Source of the DNA: Xylaria sp. FL1777
Lineage: Eukaryota; Ascomycota; Sordariomycetes; Xylariales; Xylariaceae
Assembly (NCBI GenBank): GCA_022578965.1
Contig: MU400547.1
Span: 1 to 64,000, forward strand
Length of the DNA: 64,000 nucleotides
Direction: 5' to 3'
How positions within the stretch are numbered: position 1 is the first letter of the stretch; every line of letters starts with the position of its first letter. The notes under the pieces are model-generated. The model worked only from the letters and a program-made list of their open reading frames with translations. It made no database searches and had not been told where the DNA came from. Of this stretch, positions 12,680 to 27,600 are shown in pieces. The position numbers and the translations under genes were made by a program.

Positions 12680-15600
12680 TAAAAAAAGCTAGACTTTATT
12701 GCTAATATATAGCCTTTTAAAAATTATATATAAACGCAAAAATTAAGACAGAACTATTATAGTTCTTTATTTAAGCAAATAAAACAAAAATACTAAAAAG
12801 TAAGTAAAATGTACATATAACAGCTAAAAAAAAAAGAAAGCAAAAATAAAAATATATCTAGGTATACAAAAGTAAGCAACCTAGCTAAATAAAAACAATT
12901 AATATAGCTATTTAAGCTTGCACAAAAAAATTAGCCGCAAGTAAACAACAAATAAACTAAAAATATAGTTAATATGTTTTACTATACTTAGTAATTCTAT
13001 AATAAGTTTTATTAATATAAATAATTATTATAAAATAACGCTATTATTATAAAATTAACAATAATAGTATATATTATATTTAACATAACAATAATTGTTT
13101 TAAAAATACAAGTTTTAATTAAGTAAAATAAATTAAAGTATACTTACTATTTTTCTTATTTATTAATTTTATTATATATTATTTTTTTAACCTTTAGTAA
13201 AATTTACAGCAAAGTATACAGCTGCTTGCTTAAAAACTACTATTATAAGTAAGTATATAGCTATACTTAAGTATAAAAACTAATTTTTAAACTATTACTT
13301 TATATAGCATAGCAAGGCATTAAAGTATAGTAGCAAGCAATAAAAAAAAAAGCTAAAAATAAGTTTTATTAGCTATATATTCTCCTAATGTTTTTAAATA
13401 ACTTAAAAGATTATATAATGCAAAATATAGTATTAATAACAGCAAAAATATATATATAAAACTAAAAAAAAAATAAAAAAAAAATTATTAAAAAGCTTAA
13501 TAAAATTAATATTTTAAAACATTAGTTTAATAGCATTGTTTATATTTAACATATTTTTAACAGTATAATAGCAAATCAAAAAAAATAAATATTTTTCTTT
13601 TTTTAATCTGTTTTAAAGCTCTATATAACTTAAAATATATATTATAATAGTTTAGCTTTATTAACCTAATAAATATATAATAAAATATATTTTAAAAATA
13701 GTTTTAGAACTTATATAAAGAGTTAAATATACTAGTATAAATATAACTAAATACAAATAAATATAAACAAAAGCAAAATTAAAAATAAACAGTAGTATTA
13801 TATTATATAAAATAAATAGCAGTATAGCTATAATAATAATATATAACAAAATTTTATAATTTTTTTTAATATAACTTAACAAGCAAAAAATAGAACCTAT
13901 AGCCTAAAAAAAAAAACATTTATTGATTTATGCCAAAATATAACAAAAAAATCCATTATTTTTTTTTTTTAACTATTGCTTTCTTTCTATAGGCCTTTAA
14001 AATACTATTTTTTAAGCAATGCATAATTATAAGCAACATATTATTTTTTGTACTTTTATTAGTTATATAAGCCCTTTTATAAAGATTATATATAAAAGCA
14101 ATAGCCTTATTATTATTATTTTTATTTAAAGCTAAATCAAAGTTAATATTATTTCTATTAGTTGTTTTTAAATTAGTAAACCAAGTTAAAAATGCTAAAG
14201 TATTTATATTAGTAATATTAAAAAATAACGTTATATTTAAAACGTTTATTATTAATATTGTTATTTTAGTAAAGCTTTAACTAAAAAGTATACAAAAAAC
14301 ACTTTTAATTTTACTATTAACTATATTTCTATTTTTAAAGATAAAGTGCTTAAAAAGTATTAGTATAGTAAGCAACTAAATAGTAAATAAGCTTTTATTA
14401 ATAGATTTTGCAATTTAAAAGGTGCAAAGCAAGGTTTTAGTTTCTAAGTTAGCTATGTTTTCTTTAATAGTAATTATAGTTATATTAGTATGCTTTAATG
14501 CTATAATAAATGCTAATTGTTCTTAAATATACTTTCGGTAATATAATAGTAACAAACTAGCTATAAACAGCAAACCTAGCTTTTTAGTACTAGCAAACTT
14601 AATTATATTAGCTATAATGCAAAATATAAAGTTTTTTTTATTTTTACTAGTAATAAAAATTATTAAGTTTATATTCTTAATATTTAAGTTTTTTTTATTG
14701 CAATTAATAAAATTAATAATATTTATTATATTAACATGCTAGTAATAAATTGCATTACTAAGTACTTTTTTAGCAATATATTATGCTAAGCTAAACATAT
14801 AAATTAAAGCTAACATTAGTATTTATTGTTTTTTGTTAACTTTAGTTAAAATAATAATAACTATAAAAGCAAAAACTAAACCTTTAGTTTTTAGGTTATA
14901 CTACAAAAAACAGATAAAAAAAAAAATTAATGCTTTTTGTTTTTATTTTTAAGTAAGTTAAATATGTATATAATTTATAATACTAGTTATAGTTACTACA
15001 AAAAGCTAATGCTAATTTAAATTGTTTTGTTTAATACTAGAAATAAATATACTAAGTTTTATAAAGATTTTTAAACAATTTAAAATATTATTTACTAATA
15101 TAATGTTTTTATTAGTTCTAAAGTAATTTGTTTAAAACAAAAGTTAATACAAGCAAAAAAAAACGCATTATAATATATTAAGCTACTTACTATAGTTATT
15201 TCACGTTAATACATGCTTAATTAAACAAAAATAATATTATATGCTAAAGCACTATATTAACTAATAACTGTTTTTAAGTAGCTAGCAAACTTAAGTTTTA
15301 TATTATATTTTATATTTAAGTAGTTTTATATATTATAAGTTATATTATTAAACCGGCCGACTATCGTAAAAAATAAAGAAAATAATAAAACATAGTTACA
15401 ACTTATAAAAAGAAAAAATTAGTTATATTAAATTTGTGCTTTTAAATCTATAATAAAGTTTAAAATATTTAATAAAAAAAAATAAAAGCTATAATAAAAA
15501 GTGTAAAAAAAGCAATAAAAAAACTATCATATAATATAGTTATTTTTAGGAAAGCTATCTAATGTAAATATATATATATATATATATACGTATAATATTT

Positions 15601-18600
15601 ATTAAAGAAATAAAAGCATACTAAAAATTATACTTTAAAACTACTAAGCATAGTATACTAAATATAAAGCTAAAAGTCTAGCAAATAAACTAATAAAACT
15701 AGTTCTATAGATTTTAAGAAAATTTAAAGGCTATAACCTTAATATAATATTTTATAAACCTTAGTAAAAAAACATTAAACCACTTTTTCAGATTTTTAAG
15801 CAGCTAAAAAAAAATTAAAGTATAAACTATAGTAAAAGTGCTAATTATACATAATATTTTACTTTTTATAAAGCTAAAACATTAGCTATTATTAAGCTAC
15901 TTATAATGTTTTAGTTTTAAATTAAATAAACATTTTTAACTAAGTTTAATTTATTATTAAGTGTTAAAATTGCTACGTATATTAATAAAGCTTTACAATA
16001 GTTTAGTTTATTAATTACTAGCTCGATTAATTATTTTAAGAACACTTTACATAAATTTATAAAATTAGTTATATAGTGTTAAGCTACTTTTAAAAGTATA
16101 ATTAAGCAATAAATACTTATAAATGCTATAATGCAATTGCATAAAAAGTAACTAACCTAAAAAATAAAAACTATAACTTAAAACAAAACTAACAAAAATA
16201 AACAAAAAAAAAACAAAAAGAAATAAAACAAAATAATAATGCTTATACTATTATTATTTAAAAAGCTTATATAAAGTAAGCAAATTAAACTATTAATAAA
16301 ATTTATTATTATATAAAAATATATTATAATAGCTCTTATAAGTTTATAAACCTTAAGACTTCTTTTTTACTAAAACTTATAGATTTAGTATTATATAATA
16401 CATAATTAAAATCTAACTGCAAATATAATGCATAAATAACACATGCTATTTTATAGTATTATTTTACTAAAAAATTAACCTTTAAACATTAAACTAAGCA
16501 CTAATAATATATAAATATATTAAAACAATAAAACAAAAAGTATTAATTCTTTTCTTTTTTTTTTAAAAGATTTAACTATAAACATTAAGCATTATTAGTA
16601 TGTGCTATATTATAATCCTATACTTAATAACATATGCTATTTTATAGCTTTATTTTACTTAGTAACACATGTTATTTTATAGTTCTATACTTAGTAACAC
16701 GTGCTATTTTATAGTTCTATTATAACAATAAAACAAAAAGCGTTAAATTTTTTATTACCTATTTATTATTTAAAAATAAATTAGCACTTTTTTATTGTTT
16801 TTTATTTTCTTAATTTAAAAGATCTAAAAGCTACAAAACTACGCTATGCTAAATATAATTTATTAACTATGTTATTTTTAAAGATCTTAAGCATAAAATT
16901 AGTATTAATATATATTATTATAATACTAAAAGCATATTTAATAAATTCTAAGTTTAAAAAAACAACAGGTTAAAACTAAATTAATTCTAGTATTTAGGTT
17001 AAAAAATCTGCATTAAAGGTTACAAATAGTTTTACTTTCTGAGTTTTTTTTATAGCTAAAGTTAAGCCTTTAAAAGCTACAATAATAATTAAAACATAAA
17101 AAAAGTATAAAGTTTAATTAAATAGCTTCAAAAGTTATTCTATTTATATATTATTAGCAATAAAATCATATAAAATGTTATACTTAATTAAGCAATAGTT
17201 AATTAGTTATATAATTAACTACATTAATATAAATAATTTTATTTAGCTAATATCTTAAAAAGTTTAAGTAAATAATTGCTATTGTTTAAATATTATTAAG
17301 TAGTTATATATTTTATATTAAATACTTTAACAGTAAAGTTAAAAAAACATAAGTGTTGCTTTACGTTTAAAAAAGGTTAAAGTATAATTTTATTAAAACT
17401 TGTTTATTTTTATGCATTTGTGCTTTATATTACTATATAATATAAAAGGTTTTATAAAGCAATAAATAGCTAATAAATCATTCTAGATATAAAAGCATAC
17501 AAAGCTATAAATTAAACTAGGTTTCCTAAAAAAATTTAGAATTATACTAACAAATGCTTTTTTATTTAAATTTAAACGTTGCTTACCTTTAAGTTTATTA
17601 CTTAAATATTAAGATTTTATAGCTTAACTATTTAAACATAATTTAAATAGCTATTATATTTTTAAACCTAGTTTAATGTTATACTATAGCTATTTTAAAT
17701 TAAAGTATTAGCACTATTAAACTTAGCATATTTTTTATAAGTAACAAAAACTATAAAAATGCTATATAAAAATAGTTTATACTACACTTAATTTTTAATA
17801 AAAGTAATTAACATATAACTGTTTTTTTTTTTTATTATATAATATTAATTTAACTATTATTTATATAACTAGCATAATGCTTTGCTAAAGAACTAGTTGC
17901 AATATTTTTATTGTTTAAACCTTAGACTTTTTCTAGTTTAATAATTTATTGCAATATAATAATCTATAAATACTTTTATAACAGTTTACTTAAAATGTAA
18001 GTTTTTAATGCTTTTAGATTTACTAGTACATAAATTATTAATATAAAAAAGCAAACTTTAAATACTTTTAATTTTATAGCATAGCTTACTAATTATTTAA
18101 TTCTTTAAAATTAATTAAATAAATCTGTTTTGTTTGCAAGTTTTAAACTACAAAAACAAATATGTTTTATGCTATCTTTATTTTTTACAGCTAAAAGTTT
18201 CTTTTTGTTTAATTTATTAATAACATCTAATATAACTTTAACTTTCTTATTGCTAAATTTGCTTTTTTATTATTATATAATGTTTTATTTTGCTTTAAAA
18301 AACAATGTTAGTTAAAAAAACTTTAAATTATTAGTAATTATTATGCTAAATAAAATAGTATTAAAACTTAGTATGTTTAGTTCTAAAATAATTCTTTTAT
18401 AAAGTTTTATATAATAATTATTTTATAGTATAACTTTTTATTAAAGTTGCTTATAAAAGAACTAAAGTTTTGCTTTAATATATAAACGCTATAAAAAAAA
18501 AGTATAAACATTGCAAATTACTTAGTACTAGTTTTAATTAGTATAAATTAGTTTAACTTAACTATTAAGCAAAAATTATTTAATATGCATAAAATGCTAT

Positions 18601-19100
18601 AAGTAATACTTATTTTTCTTTTAATTTCTGCGTTGTTTGCTAATAATATTTATGTAATGATTTAATGTGCTAAATTAACTAAGTTAATAATACTAATTTA
18701 AACTAAAACAAAAATTTTGCAAAAGTTATTTAATGCTGCTTATGTTTTTTACGTACTATAAAAACCAAAAAGCAGCTTATATAAATATGCTTATTTTGCA
18801 TTAGATTTATTAATGCTAAGCAAATATTAAAATATACTATAGCTAATTATTTTAATACAGGCTGTTTTTATTAATATTTTAAAAAGCTACGTTGTTTTAG
18901 TTTTATAAAAAAACAATTAATCTTTTTGCATATTTTATACGAATATATTATTAAGTTTTATGCTAAAAATTAAAAACAACTAGCGAATGTTTATTACTAA
19001 TTAAAAAAACAAATTATAGTTTAAAAATAAAATGTTTTATGTATTACTACTGCTTTGCTTTATATAGTTTTTAGTTTGCGTAATATTGTTTAAGTTTTTT
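12680..19100. other. AT-rich DNA without recognisable genes
   Basis: This is mixed A-rich and T-rich sequence with dense stops in every frame. A GC-rich scrap (AACCGGCCGACTATCG) stands out near 15352-15367, and there is a short TA run at 15567-15588. Short open stretches at 13661-13882 and 18130-18315 are hydrophobic products of base composition. No transposon family was recognised. Confidence 0.45.
15567..15588. repeat. TA dinucleotide microsatellite
   Basis: Pure alternating TA run of about 20 bp. Confidence 0.85.
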
Positions 19101-19105
19101 AAATA

Positions 19106-19340
19106 AATACTACAAAGCTTAAACTACAAAATGTTAAAGATTTACTATATATATATTGTTAATAAGTTATAAATGCTTTAGCTTAGTTAAAAGTTAACAA
19201 TTTATTATATGCAAATATTTTTATTAATAATGCAGCATTAGCTAATCTTTTAGTTAACGATATATTACTATTATTAATAAATAAAATATGTATTTTTGCT
19301 AAAAAAAATCTTAACATTGCTTAAGCAAACTATATAACTA
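19106..19340 (+). pseudogene. Unidentified degenerate coding frame
   Basis: A plus-strand frame of about 78 codons contains only a few TAA/TAG stops. It reads as a helix-rich protein, with stretches such as NTTKLKLQNVKDLLYIY and ALANLLVNDILLLLINKI. The many N and K residues suggest an acidic ancestor under GA>AA decay. I cannot assign it to a family. It may belong to a transposon protein, but it could also be chance openness in an A-rich segment. Confidence 0.3.
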
Positions 19341-21120
19341 ATTAAAACTTTATTTTTAGTATACTAATTAAGCAACTATAAAGCTTTTAATATGTTTTTA
19401 ATACTAAGTAGTAATAGTAGCTTAGCTTAATAAAACGGAATGATTTAATAAAGTTTAATATATTTGCAGTATTTAATAAAAACAAAAATATTTAAAGAAC
19501 TAGTATTAATAAAAACGCTATTTTAAAAATTAAAAGAACTATATTAAGCATAAGTTTTTATAGCGCTACTTTATTTAAAAGTAGTATTAATACTGCTTGT
19601 TTTATAGCAAAAACTATTAATTTTACTAAAGTTAATAGTATAAAATATTTCGGAATATAGTAATATACTAGCTTTACTAACTGCTTTAATAAAGATTTTT
19701 ACTTAAAAGCATTTTTGCATTTTTTTTTATATAAGGAAAAAAGGCATAAAAATGCTTTTGCTATTAAAAATAACGTTTATGCTTGCAATACTAACGTTAG
19801 CTAAAATATTTAAGTTTAGTGTTATCTTTTGTAATACAAAAGTTATTATGCAGTAAATTCTTTTTTTTTATTTTTATTTATAAATAATAAAATTTAAAAT
19901 AATAGCACTTTTATTTTAAAAGCTTTAGTTAAACAAAACGCATAAATTACGGTTTAAAAAGTATGCTACTTTTTAAGCTTAGCAAATTTAAATGCTAAAA
20001 AGCGCTTTATTTGCTATTATAAATATTATAGCAATTTATACATTAAAACTATACTAAAGAATGTTTAATTAATTAAGTATAAATAGCTTTACTTTTATAA
20101 ACAGAAAAATATTTTTAAAAGTTAATTATAATTATTAATTATTATATATAGCTTATTTATAATTTAGTTTACTATTAATTCTAAGAATTAAAGCAGCTTT
20201 ATAATTTTTAAAATAGCACTTTTTAAAAACTTAATATAAGCTAAAGCATTAAATAAGTACTAAGTAAGCTTTAATAGTAATTAATAAAGCCTTAAATTTG
20301 CTAGAACTATATATTAAAATCTTATAGCTACTGCTTAAATGTTCTAAATATATATAAACACGTTTGTTAAAAATGTAGTAAAAGCTAAAGCATTTAGTAA
20401 AATTGCTGCATATTATAGTATAATAAAAAGCAATAGTTAAAAGAGCTTTTATTTGCATAAGATATTATAGCTAGCTAATAATACTATAATATATAAACTA
20501 ATTAATAACTTAGCTACTAATAAGATCTTAGGCTTAAAAAAGCGCATTATTAGCTATATAAATTCTTTTTTTAACAAAATGCGTTATGCTTACTAAATAA
20601 TTAAAATTTAAAATACTAATAAAAGAAGTAATATTTAAATAACAATTTAGTTAACAATATTAGCTATATTATTACTTGTATTAACGTTTTAAATATATTA
20701 AAGCATTTCTAGTTTAATAAAACATTATTAATATTATATATAAAACAGTAGCATGCTTTTTTAAACGCTTGTAATAATTGCTACACTTATATAAATACTT
20801 GTTAGAAAAAACTACATAAAAAGATAACTTGTTAATTTAGCTATTTTTAAACGTTAGTAAAAATAATACATATAACTAAAAATAGCTTTATTAAAATTAA
20901 AAAAAACTATTTGCATATTAGCAAAACTAATTTAACTATAGCATTAATATTTCAATATAACTATAATTTTATATTTTTATAAAAACGCTTTTAAACTTTT
21001 TTTATTATATATTATATGCTAAATTATATAACAAAAGCGCTAATTAAACATTATAAACTTATAGTGTTTACAAAAAAAATCTTAGATTAAATAGCGCAAT
21101 ATTAACAAAAATAACTTTAT

Positions 21121-23060
21121 AAAAAAAACATAAAAAAAATAAAAAGCGATTTTATTATGCTATTTTTTATAATAAATAATAAAGCTAATATAGTTTTTTG
21201 CAGATTTATAGCTTTGCTTTTTAATAAACTAGCAACTGCTTAAAAGCTTTTAGCTATTAAAGTTTATACTAATTTGCTTAAAATGCTAAACTATTATTTA
21301 TTTATAAAAAACTAAGCTATAATTAACTTTAACTACCTTTATATTTACGCATTAAAGGTTTTTTTATAGTGCATAATTAACTGCTTTAGTTTTAATGCTA
21401 TTTAGCTACTATTAAACTTATTAAGCAAAAAAAGTTAAGTTTTTTTCTATATGCAAGTTTATATACATAAAGAAATAATGCTTTAAAATATATGTTTATA
21501 TAATTATATAAGCAGCTTTTATTTTACAGAAAAACTAAAAAAAGAATTATTATTATATTATTTTTTAATAAACAAAAATACTTCTTTTTTTAAAAAAATA
21601 GTTCAAAAGCTTATTAATAAAAAGCAGATTTTAGTTCTTAATAAACAACCTATTAACAGCATAAATACAAACGATTTAAATTAAAGCACTATACTAAAGC
21701 TTTTATTATTTGTTCTATAGCATTATTTTAGTACTTTAATTAAAATGCTTGCTTTTGAACTCTAGGATTATTATTGCGCTTAGTTAAATAGCAGGCTTTT
21801 ATTTAAAGTTAAAAATCTAGATTAGCTAAAAAAATTAAAAAAAGAAGCAGCAAAAAACACTAAAGCATAAAAAAATCAACAAGCTAATCTAATAAATAAT
21901 AATAATTTATTATTTAATAATAATTAGCAACTAATAAACGTAGAAAAAAACTAGCTAAAAAAATCTCTGCATTTTTTATGCTATAATTTTAACTAGTTTA
22001 AACAATTACTTAAAAAAGTAAATAAGCTACTTAATATATTAAATAACCTTAAATAACTTATTTAATAAGCAAACATTAAAAACGTTAAAAATGCGCGTTT
22101 TAATATATTTACTAAAAATTAAACAAATATTTTTAACTAAATAAAAAATAGTAAAAATAGTAATAATGTTATACTAGCTAAACAAATTAGCGTTGCATTA
22201 ATGCAACTAGTGCAACTTAAATTAACAATTTTAAAAAACTATATTAAAGAAAAAAATAAGTATATTGTTTTAAAAAAGCTAAGTTGCATATATAACTATA
22301 AAAACTTAGTTAAAAGAAATAAGTTTATAATACTAAGTTTTAAGTTTAACTAGAACTAATACTATTTTTAAATATTAATATTAAATAATTTTAAAGGCAA
22401 TACTGCTTTTGTTAAATATTTTCTTTTAATAAAATACTGCATTATTAGCTGTATAATATATGCAAAAAAAGGTTTAAATATAAAACAAAGTAAAGCAGTT
22501 TTACTTATATGCTAAAAGCTTAACTTTAATGCTAACATAGTATAAAAAAATATATTAAAACTACTTATTACTATTAGTTTTTTAAAAAAACAAAGCAGCA
22601 TTAGAAAATCTATTGTTATTTAAGCTATATATAAAGTATTCTTTTGGTTAAAAAAAAAAAACAAAATATTAATTACTGCTTTTATTAAAAGCACAGCAGC
22701 AAGTATTAATAGCGTTATAATACATTTAGCAATAAGGTTTAAAGTATACAATAAACAAACTTTTCGAAGTTTAACATTAAAAAATAAAAGTACTATATAA
22801 TTATAGCAAAATAAGCTTGTTTTTATTATTAATAAAATTAGTATAGTTTTAGCTAAACTTTTATTTTAAGTTAAAAAAGCTATGCATAAAAACCGTAACA
22901 TAAAAACAAGAAATAATTTAGTAGCTTTTTATATATTTTTATAGCTAGTAACTTTGCTTAGTTTTTTCTAATAAGTAGCATATTGCTAGCTAAAGGTTTA
23001 ACAAATTTAATAGCTTTTATATAAGCAACATATAGCTATACTTTAAGTAAGCACTTAACG
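21121..23060 (+). pseudogene. Degenerate Helitron-type (PIF1 family) DNA helicase
   Basis: One reading frame can be followed without indels for about 640 codons, broken only by TAA/TAG. At 22594-22611 the codons read S-S-I-R-K-S, which is Walker A (GGxGKS) after GG>AG changes. Motif Ia follows as TAFIKSTAA (22675-22701) and then VIIHLAI, matching the PIF1 T-A-x-T-G-x-A-A ... T-I-H pattern. Walker B reads LVFIINKIS at 22816-22842, with N-K where the family has D-E. Its spacing from Walker A (75 codons) is right for PIF1 helicases. Downstream, 22921-22960 resembles the segment before the family's G-D-x-x-Q-L-P-P-V motif. Upstream text is compatible with the Helitron Rep-helicase linker, but I cannot confirm the Rep domain. 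In rolling-circle transposons this protein unwinds DNA during transposition. No Helitron ends (5' TC, 3' hairpin with CTRR) could be defined. Confidence 0.75.
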
Positions 23061-24668
23061 CATAAAAAATAAAAAAAATGCTAATAATAAAACTTAAAAA
23101 GCAATAATTATAATTTTAGCAATTAATATACATAAAATATAAATAACAGACATAAAAGTTACACTACTTATAAAGCTATTAAAATTATAAGCAATAGCAA
23201 TAAAAAAGCAATAACTGCTTAAATTACTTGCGCTATTAAAAAAGCTAAAGGCTTAGCACTAATAAAAAACATTATAAAATTAGTTTGCTTAAAACAGCAA
23301 ATAAAAGCATAAAGCAATATGTAATTACGTAGTTTTTTAAATTAATTCTGCTTTAGAACTTAAACCAAAAAAAACTAAAATATACTAAATGCTTAAGCAA
23401 CAAATAACTTTTTATCGCTTTATTTTAGGCCTATTAATAGATTTTAACTTATTATACGTAATAATAAGCTACAGTATATTGTTAACTTTAAAGCAGCATA
23501 GTTATTTTTACGGTACAATAACTATGCTTTGTTTTTATTTATTTTTTTGTTAAAACATAAGCTAAATATACTAACAATAAAATATTTTACTAAAGTTTAA
23601 AAACATTTATATGCACAAATAAATACAAGTAGTAAAAAAAAAAAGAAAAGTTTTTATAAAAACATAAGATTTAACTTAGTTATTTTAGCTTACAATTTAT
23701 TTAGTAAAGAAATACTAATTATTATAATAATTAATATTTATTTTGGTTTAAGTATAATAAATAGAAGTGAATTTTTAGCAGAGAAATTTATTTTATTTTT
23801 TATAGCAACATATATTCGCTTAGCGCTAAGTATTTATTTTTATATAGAACTGCTTGCTTGTATTTTTATTAAAAGGGTAAATAATAAAACAATATATTAT
23901 CTAGCTTTAAAAAGTAGTATTATACTACTGTTTTTTAATTCTAAAAAACAAAAAGTAGAAGTATTAAAAGTTATTAAATTACCTGTTATTTTTAGCTAAA
24001 TAAGCATAGCTTATATAACTAGCTTAGCTATAACTAAATATAAGGCCTAAAAAAAAACGTTTTTTAAAGTTGCTTTATGTTTAAACAAAACAACAAATAA
24101 TAGCAAAAAAACCAACAATAAAAAAAAAAGCAGCAAAAAATTCTTATTTATATATGTTTAATTGTTAAAGTCTATTAATTTAAATAACATACAGTTGCTT
24201 AGCAGTATAAAGCTAAATGTTTTTTTAAATATTTGTTTTTTTATTAATCGCTAAGGATTAATAAATAAGTTAAATAATATAAACATAAAAACCAAATTAA
24301 AAAATAGATCTATTAATATAAAAAAAAGAAAGATATAGAATAATTAAAATCTTATAATATGTTAACTATTTGCTAAATAATCTGCATATTAAACAGAAAA
24401 CTAATAGTTTTTAGCCTAAAGAATTAAGTTGTAATAACTACAAGCATTAAAATAATAAAGCCTTTAAAAGCATAAAATAGCATTATATTTAGTAGCAATA
24501 TACTATATATATTAGTTAAACCAATTAATTATTTAATTAATTAGTTAATTAATCGACTAAACTTTTTGTACTAATATATTTTATTATATTATAAATAAAG
24601 TTTGCTATATTTAAAACTTTTTAAAAGGTATACAAAGTAGCTAAAGCTTTATACCTAACGTTAAAGTA

Positions 24669-24697
24669 AATTAATTAATTAATTAATTAATTAATAA
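24669..24697. repeat. TTAA tetranucleotide run
   Basis: Seven consecutive TTAA-type units. A related palindromic AATTAATTA/TTAATTAATT patch lies at 24520-24560. Confidence 0.85.
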
Positions 24698-27600
24698 TAT
24701 GTTAACTACTAAAAATGTTTAGCTTAACTATTTAGTATGTTTAGTTTATTAATTAAGCTAGCGCTGCTTTAGCAACTTTTATATAAAGGCTGCTTTTATA
24801 CTATATATACATTTATGTTTTTTTTTTGCTACTTTACTTTTCTACTTCTTATAAAAGGGGTAGGTTTTTTATAGTAGTTAATATGTTTTTTAGCCTACTT
24901 ACTGTTTTTTTAAACCTATTAATAGCTAGCTATAGCATTAATAGCATATTAATTAGCTAAATAAACAAGTAATGCTTATAAAACAAAAAAAAAAAAGAAA
25001 AGTTGTTATATGTTTTTTAATGTTACTTTTTCTTTAATTTAAAGCACTTTTCAAGTCCTAAAATAGCTAGCTTATAGCGCACTTTAAAACTTATAAAAAG
25101 CTTACGCTTTTTTTAATATATATGCTTAATTAACTTTTCTGCATATAGCCATATAAAATATATAAATAAGTAATAAAATGAATTATAATAAGTAAAGTAA
25201 TTATATAATATGTTTAAGCATAGTTTAGTTGCAATATAGTTAAATAAAAAGTATACCTGTTTTTTTATAAACTTAGCAATAGATTTAAAACATATAAAAA
25301 AAACAAACAGTAAAAGTTATAAAAGTTTAGCATTAATTAAGCATGTTTTATTTAATTATTTTATTTCTTTAATACTAATTAATTTACTGTATTAAAATAT
25401 ATATTATATAGTTTATTTAGTACATAAAAGTATTAAACTAGTATTTATAGCTATGCTATTTTATTTTATGCTACTTTATTTTAGTAGTAATAATAAAATT
25501 AGTGCTAAGAACTAAAAGGTATAATTACTTTATATTTAAAAAAAAAAAAAAAAAAAACGCAAAATGCTTATAATCTTTAGCAACAACAAAAATATTAGCA
25601 TTACTTGGGTTATTAATGTAGTAAACAATAGCCATATATTTATAAATGCTAGCAGCAATAAAAGTAGTAGTACTACTTAAGTTATTAAAGCAAAAGTTAA
25701 AAACTAAAAATATTATGTTTTTAATAAGATTTGTTTTTAAGCGCTATTTTTTACTATAAGCGTTATAATTAGTATAGCTTAATCTTTAGTATGCAATTGT
25801 TAGCTAAAAAGTTAGTTTTACTACTATTGTTTACTATACTAATAATTAATCTTTTTTTAGCAACATTATTAAGCTTTTTATTAAAGCTTTTTACTTTTTA
25901 CTTTTAAAATGCCTTTTTTACAAAACAATAAACTAGGTTTAGTAAGCCTACTAAAAAAACTAATTTAAAACATAAAAACAGTATATATAAAAAGTAATAC
26001 TATATGCAATTATTATATAATTACGCATTTTATTTAAAAAGCATAATTATAACAAAACTTGTTTTTTTTTTTTTATTAGTATTATTGCTAAATAATAACT
26101 AGTTTTATTTAACTTTTTAAATTCTTTTTAAATAAGCTTACAGTTATAAATATATTTTTAATTTTTAATGCTTAAAACTTTTCTTTTGCATAAATAAATT
26201 GCTAAAGTAAAAAAAAAAGCTATAATAATATAAATATTTATTGTTAAAATCTGTAAAGTTAAAAAAAAAGTATAAATTTGTTTAGCATTGCACTTAAAAC
26301 CTCTGTTTAATATTAATTTTAAAGTATAATACAACTTAAAATTTAAAAAGTTAATAAATATTTAAAAAAAACCAGATTTAATTACATTATTAATAATTTT
26401 ACTACAGAATTAATACTAAGCAATAAAAAATTAAAGATAAAAAAACAATTAGCTATAATAGCTTTACGCTAACTAAAAGCTTAAAGCTATTAAAAAAAAA
26501 AAAAACAACTATTATGCTTTATTTTTATAAAAGAATTAATTAATAAATTACTAGTTAAGCTTTTATGCATTAATTCCTGCAGAAACAAAGAATTGTTTAT
26601 ACGTAAAGCCTAAAATCTAGCTATTGCTTTAATTTAGGTTACAAGCTTAATACTACCTAAATAGTGTTTTAAATGCTTAAAAAAACATAGTAAATTTTTT
26701 AGCTGCGTTATTTCTTGTTTAACAAATCATTAATTTTAAATATAATATATATATATTAGTTATTACTACAAAAGCAAGAGATCTTTTTGTTTATTTAAAA
26801 AATCTTGTATATATTAGCTATTTAATTTGTTATTTATACTATATAATACTTACTAATAAAATAAAATTAATAAAGAATTAATTTTTTAACGTTATAATTT
26901 TAACATTACTAAAATTTTTATTACTTTTTACAAACTAAAAACTAGTTTTATAAACACATAATAAAAAAGATTTATTTATATTTACTATTGCTTATAAAAG
27001 CAAATATCTATAAAATAGCTATATTACAATTAAAAATAGCATTAAAACAACAAACGCTAATTATAACACTTAAAAACAAATAAAGTTATTTATTTTAAAA
27101 AAAGCTTATGCTTAAAATACCCTAAACAAAAACGTTTATAGCGTTAAACCAACTATTAAGTGTACTTAATATACTAAAAAAAAATAGCCTTTTTATAAAT
27201 GTTTTATAAAACTATTTTAAAATGCTATAAAGCAGCTTTATTTAAATATGCGTTTTAATAATATAAAAACAAATAAAACTAATTATATATTAAATAATAT
27301 GTTATTATAAAAAGTAAAACAAGTATTGCTTGCTATAAAAAACATTAATTCTATTATAAAAAAAATCAATTTTATTATTTTATAAAAATTTAAATAATTT
27401 CTTTACTTAAAAAAAATAGCCAATAATAATTACTAAATATTTTACTTTTATAACATATGTGCTACTATAATTAAATCAATAAATAGCTAAAATAACTAAT
27501 AGATTTAAAAAAAAAACAAATCTAAAATTAAAACTTAAATATTATAAGGTTTTTTATAATAATTTATAACTTATTTACTAACCTAAAAAAACTAAACTTA

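Noticed and set aside
13661..13882. 73-codon open frame, minus strand
   Set aside because: Hydrophobic low-complexity product of AT-rich DNA with no start context, neighbour or family.
18130..18315. 61-codon open frame, plus strand
   Set aside because: F/L-rich on a T-rich strand with no recognisable domain and no support outside the open stretch.
18577..18660. LINE-like reverse transcriptase box (F-A-N-N-I-Y text at about 18637)
   Set aside because: F-A-D-D-like after GA>AA, but the surrounding text does not give other RT motifs with right spacing and stops interrupt soon after.
20249..20458. 69-codon open frame, minus strand
   Set aside because: No family resemblance, and its length is unremarkable in a window this size. 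The frame does not extend beyond its stops in a coding-like way.
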